Positions 33,668 to 42,056 of a stretch of 64,000 bases of DNA are shown in pieces. Below the pieces are notes generated by a model. The model saw nothing but the letters and a program-made list of their open reading frames with translations, searched no databases and was not told where the DNA came from. Position numbers and translations under genes: made by a program. The stretch is taken from assembly GCF_014206815.1 (NCBI RefSeq), contig NZ_JACHNP010000001.1:648456-712455 (forward strand), in the 5' to 3' direction. The first letter of the stretch is position 1, and every line of letters begins with the position of its first letter. The stretch comes from Xanthomonas sp. F10. Lineage in GTDB: Bacteria > Pseudomonadota > Gammaproteobacteria > Xanthomonadales > Xanthomonadaceae.

Positions 33668-34012
33668 GGCGGGCGCACGCCGCCAGCGGCAGCGTCGAAA
33701 ACGAGGGGCGCAAAGGGTAGCGCGCAGCGCGTAGCCGGGCCAGTGAAGGGCGCGCGGCGACGGCGTCGGCGTGTGCACGCGGGCGCGATCGAATGCGCCC
33801 TGCGGGCCTGTGAGCACCCCGCCGCGACCCGCACGACGCGGCGATGGCAACGTTGTCCACAACGGATGTGGATCGATTATCCGAAAGCCTGTGGACAACC
33901 GAGCGAACGCCTTGCGACGCAAGGCGCTGCCCTGTGGTGGCGAAAAAAACCGCAGCGATCCGGCCGGCGCATGGCCGAGGCGTGCGGACCTTTTGGAAGG
34001 TTGCGGCGGGCC
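33668..34012. other. Intergenic region upstream of phoH with DnaA-like boxes
   Basis: About 345 bases without a convincing gene. It contains two inverted 9-mers TTGTCCACA (33853-33861) and TGTGGACAA (33890-33898) that resemble the GC-rich type of DnaA box, in a locally AT-richer patch. The phoH promoter should lie here too. Confidence 0.45.
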
Positions 34013-34429
34013 TTATCGCTGCGCACCGTCGCGGCGTGCGGCGCGGGCCTGCATCCACGCGTCCGCGATCGCCCGTGCGCCGGCAGGATCGTCCACCACC
34101 AGCACCAGCTGACCGTGGTGATCGCTGTACTGCACGGCGATGTCGATGCCGGCGGCGCCCAGCAGGCCAGTCAGCAGGCCGAGTTGTCCCGGCGTTTCCT
34201 GGTCCAGGCGCAGCAGCACCACGGGGCGCTCGGCGGCGACGCGGATGCCGTGCGCCTGCAGCGCGTCGCGCACCGGTGCGGCAGCATCGAACAGGAAGTG
34301 CGCGACCGCGTGGCCCTCCACGCGCCATGCGCCGCCGCCTTCGATGCTGATGCCGGCCGCGCCCAGTGCCTGGGCCATCGCCGCCAGTGCGCCGGGGCGA
34401 TCGTCGAGATGGATCTCCACGTCCTTCAT
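34013..34429 (-). CDS. Tandem ACT-domain protein
   Basis: A 138-residue protein made of two ACT-like domains (DVEIHLDDRPGALAAMAQAL, then VVLLRLDQETPGQLGLLTGL). The pattern DxPGxLxxxxxxLxxAGIxI occurs in both halves, consistent with binding a small ligand such as an amino acid. Its ATG overlaps the osmC stop by four bases, so the pair is co-translated. With the divergent arsR gene it forms a three-gene module inserted between phoH and miaB. The ligand is unknown. Confidence 0.82.
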   Translation of the reverse strand: MKDVEIHLDDRPGALAAMAQALGAAGISIEGGGAWRVEGHAVAHFLFDAAAPVRDALQAHGIRVAAERPVVLLRLDQETPGQLGLLTGLLGAAGIDIAVQYSDHHGQLVLVVDDPAGARAIADAWMQARAARRDGAQR

Positions 34430-34923
34430 CGCAGCGCCTCCGCCGGCGCCTCGCCGTGCACGACCGTCGCCTCCCAGCGCACCGCCACCGCGCAGCTGTT
34501 GGCGATGAAGCACTGCGCGTGCGCCTGTGCGTGCAGCGCGTGCGCGCGGGTCGCATCGCTGTCCGCGGCAATGGTCACCCGCGGCGCCAGCGCCACCTCG
34601 CGGAAGCGTCCGCCCCGGCCGGGATGCAGCTCCAGCCAGCCCTGCGCCTGGTCGTCGTAGGCCAGCACCCGGATGCCGGCATGTGCGCACAGCGCCAGGT
34701 AGGTGAGCATGTGGCAGGCGGCGAGGGCACCGACGAACAGGTCTTCCGGATTGTGCAGCGCCGGGTCGCCACGGAACGCGGGATCGGCGCTGCCGGGCAG
34801 TCGCGGCTTGCCGGGAACCTGCAGGGTGTAGTCGCGGCCGTAGCCGGCGTAGTCGGCGGTGCCGCCGCCGCGGTTGCCGGTCCAGTGCAGCTGCGAAGCG
34901 TAGTGGTGGAGCGTGTCGGTCAT
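34426..34923 (-). CDS. OsmC/Ohr-family peroxidase-like protein
   Basis: A 165-residue OsmC-fold protein. The two redox cysteines expected of the family are present in GALAACHMLTYL and IANSCAVAVRW. Such proteins reduce organic hydroperoxides with help of lipoyl or thiol donors. The N-terminal segment (LHWTGNRGGGTADYAGYGRD) resembles the YhfA/SACOL1771-type OsmC branch rather than Ohr. It is divergent from the ArsR gene, and an 8-bp inverted repeat (34925-34951) lies directly before its ATG, where it could cover the ribosome site or bind the regulator. Confidence 0.88.
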   Translation of the reverse strand: MTDTLHHYASQLHWTGNRGGGTADYAGYGRDYTLQVPGKPRLPGSADPAFRGDPALHNPEDLFVGALAACHMLTYLALCAHAGIRVLAYDDQAQGWLELHPGRGGRFREVALAPRVTIAADSDATRAHALHAQAHAQCFIANSCAVAVRWEATVVHGEAPAEALR

Positions 34924-34924
34924 G

Positions 34925-34951
34925 GTGCCTGCCTCGTGTGGGAGCAGGCAC
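34925..34951. promoter_or_regulatory. Inverted repeat in osmC leader
   Basis: A perfect 8-bp inverted repeat (GTGCCTGC / GCAGGCAC) with an 11-base loop, starting two bases upstream of the osmC ATG (minus strand). It may be an mRNA hairpin masking translation start or an operator for the divergent ArsR protein. Confidence 0.4.
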
Positions 34952-34972
34952 GGTAGGCGCCAGCGTAGCGCC

Positions 34973-34996
34973 ATGCTTCGTCTAGAATCGAAGCAT
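34973..34996. promoter_or_regulatory. Candidate ArsR operator overlapping the arsR start codon
   Basis: A perfect 8-bp inverted repeat (ATGCTTCG / CGAAGCAT) with an 8-base centre. The right arm includes the first two bases of the arsR ATG. The centre includes TAGAAT (34983-34988), a good -10 box, which would place the transcription start at or next to the ATG. This fits autorepression and a leaderless arsR mRNA. Confidence 0.5.
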
Positions 34997-35657
34997 GAGC
35001 GAAGCCACGCCGCTGTCCCGTGTCGCCTTCCTGCTGGGCGACGCCGCGCGCAGCCGCATGCTGGCGGCGTTGATGGGCGGACAGGCACGTACCGCCACGG
35101 AACTGGCCCTGGATGGCGGGGTCGCACCGTCCACCGCCAGCCGGCATCTGACGCAGCTGGTCGAGGCCGGCCTGCTCGCGGTGGTGCGCCAAGGCCGGCA
35201 TCGCTATTTCCGCGTGGCCGATGCGCAGGTTGCCGCGGCGGTCGAGGCGATGATGGGACTCGCGCCGCCACAGACCCGGCGGGTCGGCCCGGCGGATCCC
35301 GGCCTGCGCCGGGCGCGGGTGTGCTACGACCATCTTGCCGGCGAGCTGGCGATCCGCTGGCGCCAGCAGATGGAGACGCGCGGGTACCTGCTGTGCAGCG
35401 ACGGCATGGTCCTGAGCGCGTCGGGCGTGGCCTGGTGCGCGGCGATCGGCATCGACGTGGCGGCCTTGCGCGGCTCCCGGCGGCCGCTGTGCCGGCCGTG
35501 CCTGGACTGGAGCGAGCGTCGCGACCACGTCGCCGGCGCGCTGGGCAGTGCCTTGCTCGCGCATCTCCTCGGCACCGGCCTTGCGCGGCGGGTGCCGGAT
35601 TCGCGGGCCGTGCAGATCGGCGCGCGCGGCGAACGGTTCCTCAGCGCGCTCGACTAA
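34995..35657 (+). CDS. ArsR-family regulator with C-terminal Cys-containing extension
   Basis: A 220-residue protein: winged helix-turn-helix (about residues 10-85, [18 protein letters not shown] as recognition region) and a ~130-residue C-terminal domain with a CRPC pair near residue 166 and [16 protein letters not shown]. The metal site of classical ArsR (ELCVCDL) is absent, so it may sense redox state or a small molecule. It is divergent from the osmC-ACT pair and probably controls it and itself via the inverted repeats in the 71-bp gap. Its stop overlaps the convergent miaB stop by three bases. No ribosome site precedes the ATG, in line with a leaderless mRNA. Confidence 0.87.
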   Translation: MSEATPLSRVAFLLGDAARSRMLAALMGGQARTATELALDGGVAPSTASRHLTQLVEAGLLAVVRQGRHRYFRVADAQVAAAVEAMMGLAPPQTRRVGPADPGLRRARVCYDHLAGELAIRWRQQMETRGYLLCSDGMVLSASGVAWCAAIGIDVAALRGSRRPLCRPCLDWSERRDHVAGALGSALLAHLLGTGLARRVPDSRAVQIGARGERFLSALD

Positions 35658-37093
35658 GCCGTGCCCACTCGGGCCGCGGCGTCGTCCTCGGCCAAGTGCA
35701 GGCGGCCGCGCAGCGAGTTGCTCAGCGCCTCGGTGATCGTCACATCGACGAACTGGCCGATCAGGCGCGGGTGGCCGGGGAAGTTCACCGAGCGCATGTT
35801 CTCGGTTTTGCCGGTCAGCTCGGCCGGGTTCTTCTTCGACGGACCTTCCACCAGCACGGTCTGCACGCTGCCGATCATGCCCTGCGAGATCTGCTGCGCA
35901 TGCGCGTTGATGTGCGCCTGCAGCCGCGCCAGCCGCGCGTGCTTGACCGCCTCGGGGGTGTCGTCTTCCAGGTCGGCGGCGGGCGTGCCCGGGCGCCGCG
36001 AATAGATGAAGGAGAAGCTCTGGTCGAAGCCCACGTCCTCGATCAGCTTCATGGTCTTGTCGAAGTCGGCGTCGCTCTCGCCGGGAAAACCGACGATGAA
36101 GTCCGAACTTATCGAGATGTCCGGACGCACCGCGCGCAGCTTGCGGATCTTCTGCTTGAACTCCAGCGCGGTGTAGCCGCGCTTCATCGCGCTGAGGATG
36201 CGGTCGCTGCCGGCCTGCACCGGCAGGTGCAGGTAGTTGGCCAGCTGCGGCACGTCGCGGTAGGCCTCCACCAGCGAGTCGCTGAACTCCAGCGGATGCG
36301 AGGTGGTGAAGCGGATGCGGCCGATGCCCTCGATCTGCGCGATGCTGCGGATCAGCAGGCCCAGGTCGGCATGTTGCGCTTCCTCGCCGGCCTCGGCGTC
36401 GGCGTAGGGGCCGCGGTAGGCGTTGACGTTCTGGCCGAGCAGGTTGATCTCGCGCACGCCCTGCGCGGCCAGTTGCGCCACTTCCACCAGCACGTCCTCG
36501 AACGGCCGGCTGATCTCCTCGCCGCGGGTGTAGGGCACTACGCAGAACGAGCAGTACTTGGAGCAGCCTTCCATGATCGACACGAAGGCCGACGGGCCTT
36601 CGGCGCGCGGCTCCGGCAGGCGGTCGAACTTCTCGACTTCGGGGAAGCTGATGTCCACCTGCGACTTGCCCGATTCGCGCCGCGCGCGGATCAGCTCCGG
36701 CAGCCGGTGCAGGGTCTGCGGGCCGAACACCAGGTCCACGTAGGGCGCGCGCTTGACGATGGCCTCGCCTTCCTGCGACGCCACGCAGCCGCCAACGCCG
36801 ATGATCACTGGCTTGCCGCCGGCCTTCAGCGCCTTCCAGCGGCCGAGCTGGCTGAACACCTTCTCCTGCGCCTTCTCGCGGATCGAGCAGGTGTTGACCA
36901 GGACCACGTCCGCTTCTTCGGGGTTGTCGGTCAGTTCCAGACCTTCGGACGCGGCGAGCACGTCGGCCATCTTGGCCGAGTCGTACTCGTTCATCTGGCA
37001 ACCGTGGGTCTTGATGTACAGCTTGCCGCGCACCGGCGCGGGTGCGGCGGCGGGGCCGGCGGAGGGCAGGGGATGCAGGACGGTCCCGGGCAT
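35654..37093 (-). CDS. miaB: tRNA (i6A37) methylthiotransferase MiaB
   Basis: A 479-residue radical-SAM enzyme that adds a methylthio group to N6-isopentenyl-adenosine 37 of tRNAs. The N-terminal cluster cysteines are in [21 protein letters not shown] and [11 protein letters not shown]; the radical-SAM triad is [18 protein letters not shown]-terminal TRAM domain follows (about 405-470). It is the head of the conserved miaB-ybeZ-ybeY-corC neighbourhood, here interrupted by the arsR/osmC/ACT module. The 3' end overlaps that of arsR by three bases. Confidence 0.95.
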   Translation of the reverse strand: MPGTVLHPLPSAGPAAAPAPVRGKLYIKTHGCQMNEYDSAKMADVLAASEGLELTDNPEEADVVLVNTCSIREKAQEKVFSQLGRWKALKAGGKPVIIGVGGCVASQEGEAIVKRAPYVDLVFGPQTLHRLPELIRARRESGKSQVDISFPEVEKFDRLPEPRAEGPSAFVSIMEGCSKYCSFCVVPYTRGEEISRPFEDVLVEVAQLAAQGVREINLLGQNVNAYRGPYADAEAGEEAQHADLGLLIRSIAQIEGIGRIRFTTSHPLEFSDSLVEAYRDVPQLANYLHLPVQAGSDRILSAMKRGYTALEFKQKIRKLRAVRPDISISSDFIVGFPGESDADFDKTMKLIEDVGFDQSFSFIYSRRPGTPAADLEDDTPEAVKHARLARLQAHINAHAQQISQGMIGSVQTVLVEGPSKKNPAELTGKTENMRSVNFPGHPRLIGQFVDVTITEALSNSLRGRLHLAEDDAAARVGTA

Positions 37094-37304
37094 GGCGCTT
37101 AATCCAGGCGGGTGGAAAGGAAGCCGGCTAGTTTACCCGTGCCGGCGCGCGGGCGCAGGTCTAAGCGTGGCCGACAAACTACTGCGCAGCCGCCAGGCGG
37201 GCGCGGACGGTGCCCGGAATCCTCATGTGCCACACGTACACTGCGGTTTCTCCGCGCCGTCCGCACCCACCTGGCAACTGCGCGCGACGTCGTGTCAGCC
37301 ACGC

Positions 37305-37922
37305 TTAACTCGCTGCGGCATCCACCGCCAGCGCGCGCTGTACCGCCGGCCGCTCGGCCATCCGCGCGGCGTAGGCGCGGGTCGGCGCCGGCGAATCGAG
37401 CAGGCCGAACTGCAGCATCCAGCCCAGCGCGCTGCCCCACAGCACGTCGGCCGCGCTGCAGCGCGCGCCGAGCAGGTAGTCGCCGCGCGCCAGTTGCGCG
37501 TCCACCACGGCCAGCACGGTGTCGCAGTCGGCATAGGGCGACATCGCCCGCGGCGGCGGTTCGCGCTTGAGCGCGCGGTCGACCAGCGCCGGTTCGAAGC
37601 AGGCGCCGTAGAACGCCAGCCAGCGCAGATAGGGGCCACGCAGCGGGTCGCCGATCGGTGGCGCCAGTCCGGCTTCGGGATACAGGTCGGCCAGGTAGGG
37701 GTAGATCGCGCCCTGCTCGGTGACCACCGCGCCGGCGTGCACGATCGCCGGCACCTTGCCCATCGGGTTGATTGCCAGGTACGCCGGCGTCAGTTGCGCC
37801 TGCCGCGCGAAGTCGATGCGCTCGATGGCGTAGTCGGCGCCCAATTCCTCGAGCAGGATCAGCACGCCGCGCGAGCGCGACTGCGGATTGTGGAACAACG
37901 TGATGTGGCGGTCGGCGGTCAT
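37305..37922 (-). CDS. Glutathione S-transferase-like protein
   Basis: A 205-residue GST: thioredoxin-fold N-terminal domain (ITLFHNPQSRSRGVLILLEE; cis-Pro in GKVPAIV; VVTEQGAIYPYLADLYP) and an all-helical C-terminal domain. It probably conjugates glutathione to electrophiles. Ser/Asn residues near the N terminus (HNPQSRS) could activate glutathione. The ATG at 37922 is divergent from a WYL-type regulator gene; a perfect 10-bp inverted repeat lies between them, so the regulator probably controls this gene. Confidence 0.88.
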   Translation of the reverse strand: MTADRHITLFHNPQSRSRGVLILLEELGADYAIERIDFARQAQLTPAYLAINPMGKVPAIVHAGAVVTEQGAIYPYLADLYPEAGLAPPIGDPLRGPYLRWLAFYGACFEPALVDRALKREPPPRAMSPYADCDTVLAVVDAQLARGDYLLGARCSAADVLWGSALGWMLQFGLLDSPAPTRAYAARMAERPAVQRALAVDAAAS

Positions 37923-37962
37923 GGGCGGCTCCTGGCTGATCGGTGCGGACAGCCTAGACCCC

Positions 37963-37987
37963 ATTGCGGACAGATCTTGTCCGCAAT
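37963..37987. promoter_or_regulatory. Candidate operator between GST and WYL-regulator genes
   Basis: A perfect 10-bp inverted repeat (ATTGCGGACA / TGTCCGCAAT) with a 5-base centre (GATCT), in the 76-bp gap between the divergent GST and regulator genes. Its right arm ends 11 bases before the regulator ATG. Site size and placement fit a dimeric repressor controlling both genes. Confidence 0.6.
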
Positions 37988-37998
37988 AGCGTGTGCCG

Positions 37999-38997
37999 AT
38001 GTCCTCGCCCGCCGCCCGCCTGTTGCGCCTGATCGCCCTGCTGCAGACGCGCCGGCTGTGGTCCGGCGCCGAGCTGGCCGAGCGGCTGGGCGTGGACCGG
38101 CGCAGCCTGCGCCGCGACGTGGAGCGGCTGCGCGCGCTGGGCTATGCGGTGGAGGCGGCGGCCGGGGTGGGCGGCGGCTACCGGCTGGCCGCCGGCGCGC
38201 AGATGCTGCCGCTGCTGTTCGAGGAGGACGAGGCGGTGGCGGTCGCGGTGGCGCTGCGCGCCGCCTGCGCCAGCATGGCCGGCCTGGAGGACACCGCGGT
38301 GCGGGTACTGGCCAAGCTCGAACCGCTGCTGCCGGCGCGGGTGCGCCAGCGCGCCGAGGCCTTGCAGGGCGCGACCCTGGCGCTGGGCCAGGACCCGCTG
38401 CGGCCGGACACGCGGGTGCTGATCGGCGTCGCCAGCGCCTGCCGCGACCGGCGCCTGCTCGGTTTCGCCTACCGCGACCACGGCGGCCGCATCAGCCAAC
38501 GCCTGGTCGAACCCTTGCGCCTGGTCAACGCCGGGCGCCGCTGGTACCTGCTGGCCTGGGACCGCGATCGCGCCGACTGGCGCACCTTCCGCGCCGAGCG
38601 CATCGCCGCACCCTTGCAACTTGGTGCAGCGGTGGCGTTGCGCCTGCCGCCGCAGGACGCGGCGGCCATGGTCGACGCGGCGATCCGCTACAGCCCGCAG
38701 GCGCTGGGCTACGCCCTGAGCGTGCGGCTGCGCGGCAGCGCCGCCGACCTCGGCGCACGCATTCCGCTGTGGTGCGGCACCCTGCAGGACGAGGCCGAGG
38801 GCCATTGCCGGCTGTCGCTGCTGGCCGACGCGGTGCCGTGGCTGGCCGCGCAGTTGCTGACCATCGGCGTGCCGTTCGCCGACCTGGAGGCCACGCCCGA
38901 GGTGCGGGCGGCGCTGTGCGGGGTGCTGAACGCGTTGCTGGAGCAGGTGCCGGCGCCCGTGCCTGCGGAACAGGTGCCTGGACCTGCCGCCGCCTAG
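37999..38997 (+). CDS. YafY/DeoR-like transcriptional regulator with WYL domain
   Basis: A 332-residue regulator. An N-terminal winged helix (RLLRLIALLQTRRLWSGAEL; LGVDRRSLRRDVERLRALGY) is followed by a linker and a WYL domain (about residues 140-225; the RRWYLLAWDRDRADWRTFR segment contains the WYL motif) and a WCX-like C-terminal extension. WYL domains bind nucleic acids or small ligands. The ATG at 37999 is preferred to a GTG six bases upstream. It is divergent from the GST gene with the palindrome between them. Confidence 0.88.
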   Translation: MSSPAARLLRLIALLQTRRLWSGAELAERLGVDRRSLRRDVERLRALGYAVEAAAGVGGGYRLAAGAQMLPLLFEEDEAVAVAVALRAACASMAGLEDTAVRVLAKLEPLLPARVRQRAEALQGATLALGQDPLRPDTRVLIGVASACRDRRLLGFAYRDHGGRISQRLVEPLRLVNAGRRWYLLAWDRDRADWRTFRAERIAAPLQLGAAVALRLPPQDAAAMVDAAIRYSPQALGYALSVRLRGSAADLGARIPLWCGTLQDEAEGHCRLSLLADAVPWLAAQLLTIGVPFADLEATPEVRAALCGVLNALLEQVPAPVPAEQVPGPAAA

Positions 38998-39063
38998 GTC
39001 GCCATGCCGTCCTGGGGTGGCGCGCACTTGGCAAGCGTCGGGGAAGTTGGGACACTCGCGGCC

Positions 39064-40014
39064 ATGAAGGGGATGCTGTGGCTCCTGGGGCTGGGACTCG
39101 CCACGTTGACGGCTGCGCCGGCCAGCGCCGGCACCCTGTACAAGTGCACCGGCAGCGACGGCGTGCCCAGCTACGGCAGCAAGCGCGTGTCCGGCGCCAA
39201 CTGCAGCGTGATCGGCCGCTACACCCCCGATCGCCGCGCCGCGCGTGCCACACCGGCGCCGGCCAGGGCCGGCACCGAGCGGCCGCCCAGCCGCGGCGTC
39301 ATCGCCACCGCCGGCACCGTGGCGCCGGCGACCTTGATCAGCGCACCGGTGGCCGCGCCGGCCCCGGTCACCGCCAACGCCGTGCCCAACCGGGTCGCAC
39401 CGGTGCCGCCCAGCAACAGCGGGGCGCCACGCCGCCTGGTCAGCGGCCAGCTGTACTCGTACATGAAGGACGGCGTGCGCCACTACACCAGTGCGCGCCC
39501 GACCCAGGTCGCCAATCTCGGCGCGGTGCGCACCATCCGCTACAGCTTCATGGAGACCTGCTACGCCTGCGCCAACCCCGGGGTCAACTTCGGTGCGGTG
39601 CGCCTGAACACCACCGCCTACCAGAGCGAGATCGCCGCGGCCGCACGCGAGTACGGCGTCGACGAGGCCGTGGTGCGCGCCATCATCCATGCCGAATCCG
39701 CCTACAACCCGATGGCGCTCAGCCGCGCCGGCGCGCAGGGGCTGATGCAGCTGATGCCGCCGACCGCGCGCCGCTTCGGCGTCAGCGATTCGTATGATGC
39801 AGCGCAAAACATTCGCGGCGGCGTGCAGTACCTGGCGTGGCTGCTGAAGCGCTTCAACGGCAATCTCAGTCTGGCCGCGGCTGGCTACAACGCCGGCGAA
39901 GGCGCGGTAGACAAACACGGCGGGGTGCCGCCGTACAGCGAGACCCAACGCTACGTGCAACGGGTGGGCGTGCTCGCCGAGCGCTATCGCGGCGTGCTGG
40001 CGACCGCGCATTGA
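39064..40014 (+). CDS. Lytic transglycosylase with DUF4124-like N terminus
   Basis: A 316-residue secreted enzyme. It has a signal peptide (LWLLGLGLATLTAAPASAG), a short DUF4124-type beta domain (GTLYKCTGSDGVPSYGSKRV), an Ala/Pro-rich linker (about 70-125) and a C-terminal SLT domain. The catalytic Glu is in AIIHAESAYNPMALS, followed by GAQGLMQLMPPTARRFGV and AAGYNAGEGAV, all SLT signatures. It cleaves peptidoglycan to 1,6-anhydro-muropeptides. The ATG at 39064 is supported by the signal peptide; another ATG three codons downstream is possible. Confidence 0.9.
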   Translation: MKGMLWLLGLGLATLTAAPASAGTLYKCTGSDGVPSYGSKRVSGANCSVIGRYTPDRRAARATPAPARAGTERPPSRGVIATAGTVAPATLISAPVAAPAPVTANAVPNRVAPVPPSNSGAPRRLVSGQLYSYMKDGVRHYTSARPTQVANLGAVRTIRYSFMETCYACANPGVNFGAVRLNTTAYQSEIAAAAREYGVDEAVVRAIIHAESAYNPMALSRAGAQGLMQLMPPTARRFGVSDSYDAAQNIRGGVQYLAWLLKRFNGNLSLAAAGYNAGEGAVDKHGGVPPYSETQRYVQRVGVLAERYRGVLATAH

Positions 40015-40053
40015 GCCTGTCCGCGGCCTTGGCGTGGGCGTTCCGGACTCCAT

Positions 40054-40083
40054 TGTCGACGCGTTAAGGGTTCCGCTACACTG
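40054..40083 (+). promoter_or_regulatory. Candidate promoter of petABC
   Basis: TTGTCG (40054-40059) and TACACT (40078-40083) are separated by 18 bases, about 75 bases upstream of the petA ATG. This is a reasonable sigma-70 promoter for the cytochrome bc1 operon. Confidence 0.45.
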
Positions 40084-40160
40084 CAGTGGATTCAGTGCGG
40101 CTCGACCCCCACCGAGCTGCTGGCAGCCTCACGCTACCCAATCACAGATCGGAGTGCCGG

Positions 40161-40790
40161 ATGGCCAACGATGGGGTCAACGATTCTGTAAATGCAGGAC
40201 GCCGCCGCTTTCTCACCGCCACCACGTCCGTCGTGGGCGCGGTCGGCGCGGGGTTCGTCGCGGTTCCTTTCATCAAGTCCTGGAATCCGAGCGCAAAGGC
40301 CAAGCTGGCCGGCGCGCCGGTCACCGCCGACATCAGTGCGCTGCAGGAAGGCCAGCGCCTGATCCTGGAGTGGCGCGGCCAGCCGATCTGGATCGTCAAG
40401 CGCTCCAAGGCGATGCTCGACGCGTTGCCGTCGCTGGACAGCCGGCTCAAGGATCCGGAGTCCACCAACAAGGACCAGCAGCCGGACTATGTGCTGAAGA
40501 ACCCGGAGTACCGCTCGATCAAGCCCGACGTCTCGGTGCTGGTCGGGCTGTGCACGCACCTGGGCTGCTCGCCGGAAATGGTCGCCGAGATCCGCCCCGA
40601 ACCCTACGACCCCGACTGGAAGGGCGGCTATTTCTGCCCCTGCCACAAGTCGCGCTTCGACATGTCCGGCCGCGTGTTCCAGGGCGTGCCGGCGCCGATC
40701 AACCTGTTGGTGCCGCCGCACCACTACCAGGACGACAACACGCTGGTGATCGGCGTGGATCCGGGCGCATCCGCGAAGGGAGGGGCGTAA
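40161..40790 (+). CDS. petA: Ubiquinol-cytochrome c reductase Rieske iron-sulfur subunit
   Basis: A 209-residue subunit of the cytochrome bc1 complex. A Tat-type N terminus (GRRRFLTATTSVVGAVGAGF) acts as uncleaved membrane anchor. The 2Fe-2S ligands are C131 and H133 (CTHLGC) and C159 and H162 (CPCH), with C136-C161 forming the disulfide. It takes electrons from quinol at the Qo site and passes them to cytochrome c1. The ATG at 40161 has CGGAG upstream. petB follows after three bases. Confidence 0.96.
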   Translation: MANDGVNDSVNAGRRRFLTATTSVVGAVGAGFVAVPFIKSWNPSAKAKLAGAPVTADISALQEGQRLILEWRGQPIWIVKRSKAMLDALPSLDSRLKDPESTNKDQQPDYVLKNPEYRSIKPDVSVLVGLCTHLGCSPEMVAEIRPEPYDPDWKGGYFCPCHKSRFDMSGRVFQGVPAPINLLVPPHHYQDDNTLVIGVDPGASAKGGA

Positions 40791-40793
40791 GTC

Positions 40794-42056
40794 ATGGCCG
40801 ACAACATCCTCACCCGCACCGCGGGCAACGTGTTCGACTGGGTCAATGAGCGCGCCCCAGGGCTGATGCCGTTCTACCGCAAGCACGTCAGCGAGTACTA
40901 CGCGCCCAAGAACTTCAACCTCTGGTACTACTTCGGTTCGCTGGCGCTGGTGGTGCTGGTCAACCAGATCGTCACCGGCATCTTCCTGACGATGCACTAC
41001 AAGACCAGCGCGGCCGAGGCGTTCAACTCGGTCGAGTACATCATGCGCGACGTCGAGTGGGGCTGGCTGATCCGCTACATGCACTCCACCGGCGCCTCGT
41101 TGTTCTTCATCGTGGTGTACCTGCACATGTTCCGCGGGCTGATGTACGGCAGCTACAAGAAGCCGCGCGAGCTGGTGTGGATCCTGGGCATGCTGATCTA
41201 CCTGGTGCTGATGGCCGAAGCCTTCATGGGCTATGTGCTGCCCTGGGGGCAGATGTCGTTCTGGGGCGCGAAGGTGATCATCTCGCTGTTCGGCGCGATC
41301 CCGGTGATCGGCAACGGCCTGACCGAGTGGATCATGGGCGACTACCTGCCGTCCGACGCCACCCTCAACCGCTTCTTCGCTCTGCACGTGATCGCGCTGC
41401 CGCTGGTGCTGCTGTTGCTGGTGGTGCTGCACCTGGGCGCGCTGCACGAAGTCGGCTCCAACAATCCCGACGGCGTGGAGATCAAGAAGGGGCCCAAGGG
41501 CAATCGCTGGAACGCCAACAAGCCGGCCGACGGCATCCCGTTCCATCCGTACTACACGGTCAAGGACATGGTCGGCGTCGGCTTCCTGCTGATGATCGGC
41601 GCCTTCATCATCTTCTTCGCGCCCGGCTTCGGCGGTCTGTTCCTGGAGCACGACAACTTCACCGAGGCCAACCGCCTGGTGACGCCGGAGCACATCAAGC
41701 CGGTCTGGTACTACACCCCGTACTACGCGATGTTGCGGGTGGTGCCGAACAAGCTCGGCGGTGTGCTGGTGATGTTCTCGGCGATCGCGATCCTGTTCCT
41801 GGTGCCGTGGCTGGACCGTGCCAAGGTCAAGTCGATCCGCTACCGCGGCTGGATCTCGCGGGTGATGCTGGGGGTGCTGGCGGTGTGCTTCGTCTGGCTC
41901 GGCGTGATCGGCTCCGGTCCCGGCACCGAGATCATCGAGACCTACATCGGCCGCGTGCTGACCGTGCTGTATTTCGCCTTCTTCCTGACGATGCCGATAT
42001 GGACCTCGCTGGATCGAACCAAGCCGGTCCCGGAGCGGGTGAGCAGCCATGACTAA
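40794..42056 (+). CDS. petB: Ubiquinol-cytochrome c reductase cytochrome b subunit
   Basis: A 420-residue eight-helix membrane protein carrying hemes bL and bH. Heme His residues lie in RYMHSTGASLFFIVVYLHMF and in the fourth helix (FFALHVIALPLVLLLLVVLHL). The Qo-site PEWY motif appears as KPVWYYTPYYAMLR in this branch, that is, with Val in place of Glu (PVWY). It oxidises ubiquinol and reduces quinone across the inner membrane. The stop overlaps the petC start by eight bases. Confidence 0.96.
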   Translation: MADNILTRTAGNVFDWVNERAPGLMPFYRKHVSEYYAPKNFNLWYYFGSLALVVLVNQIVTGIFLTMHYKTSAAEAFNSVEYIMRDVEWGWLIRYMHSTGASLFFIVVYLHMFRGLMYGSYKKPRELVWILGMLIYLVLMAEAFMGYVLPWGQMSFWGAKVIISLFGAIPVIGNGLTEWIMGDYLPSDATLNRFFALHVIALPLVLLLLVVLHLGALHEVGSNNPDGVEIKKGPKGNRWNANKPADGIPFHPYYTVKDMVGVGFLLMIGAFIIFFAPGFGGLFLEHDNFTEANRLVTPEHIKPVWYYTPYYAMLRVVPNKLGGVLVMFSAIAILFLVPWLDRAKVKSIRYRGWISRVMLGVLAVCFVWLGVIGSGPGTEIIETYIGRVLTVLYFAFFLTMPIWTSLDRTKPVPERVSSHD

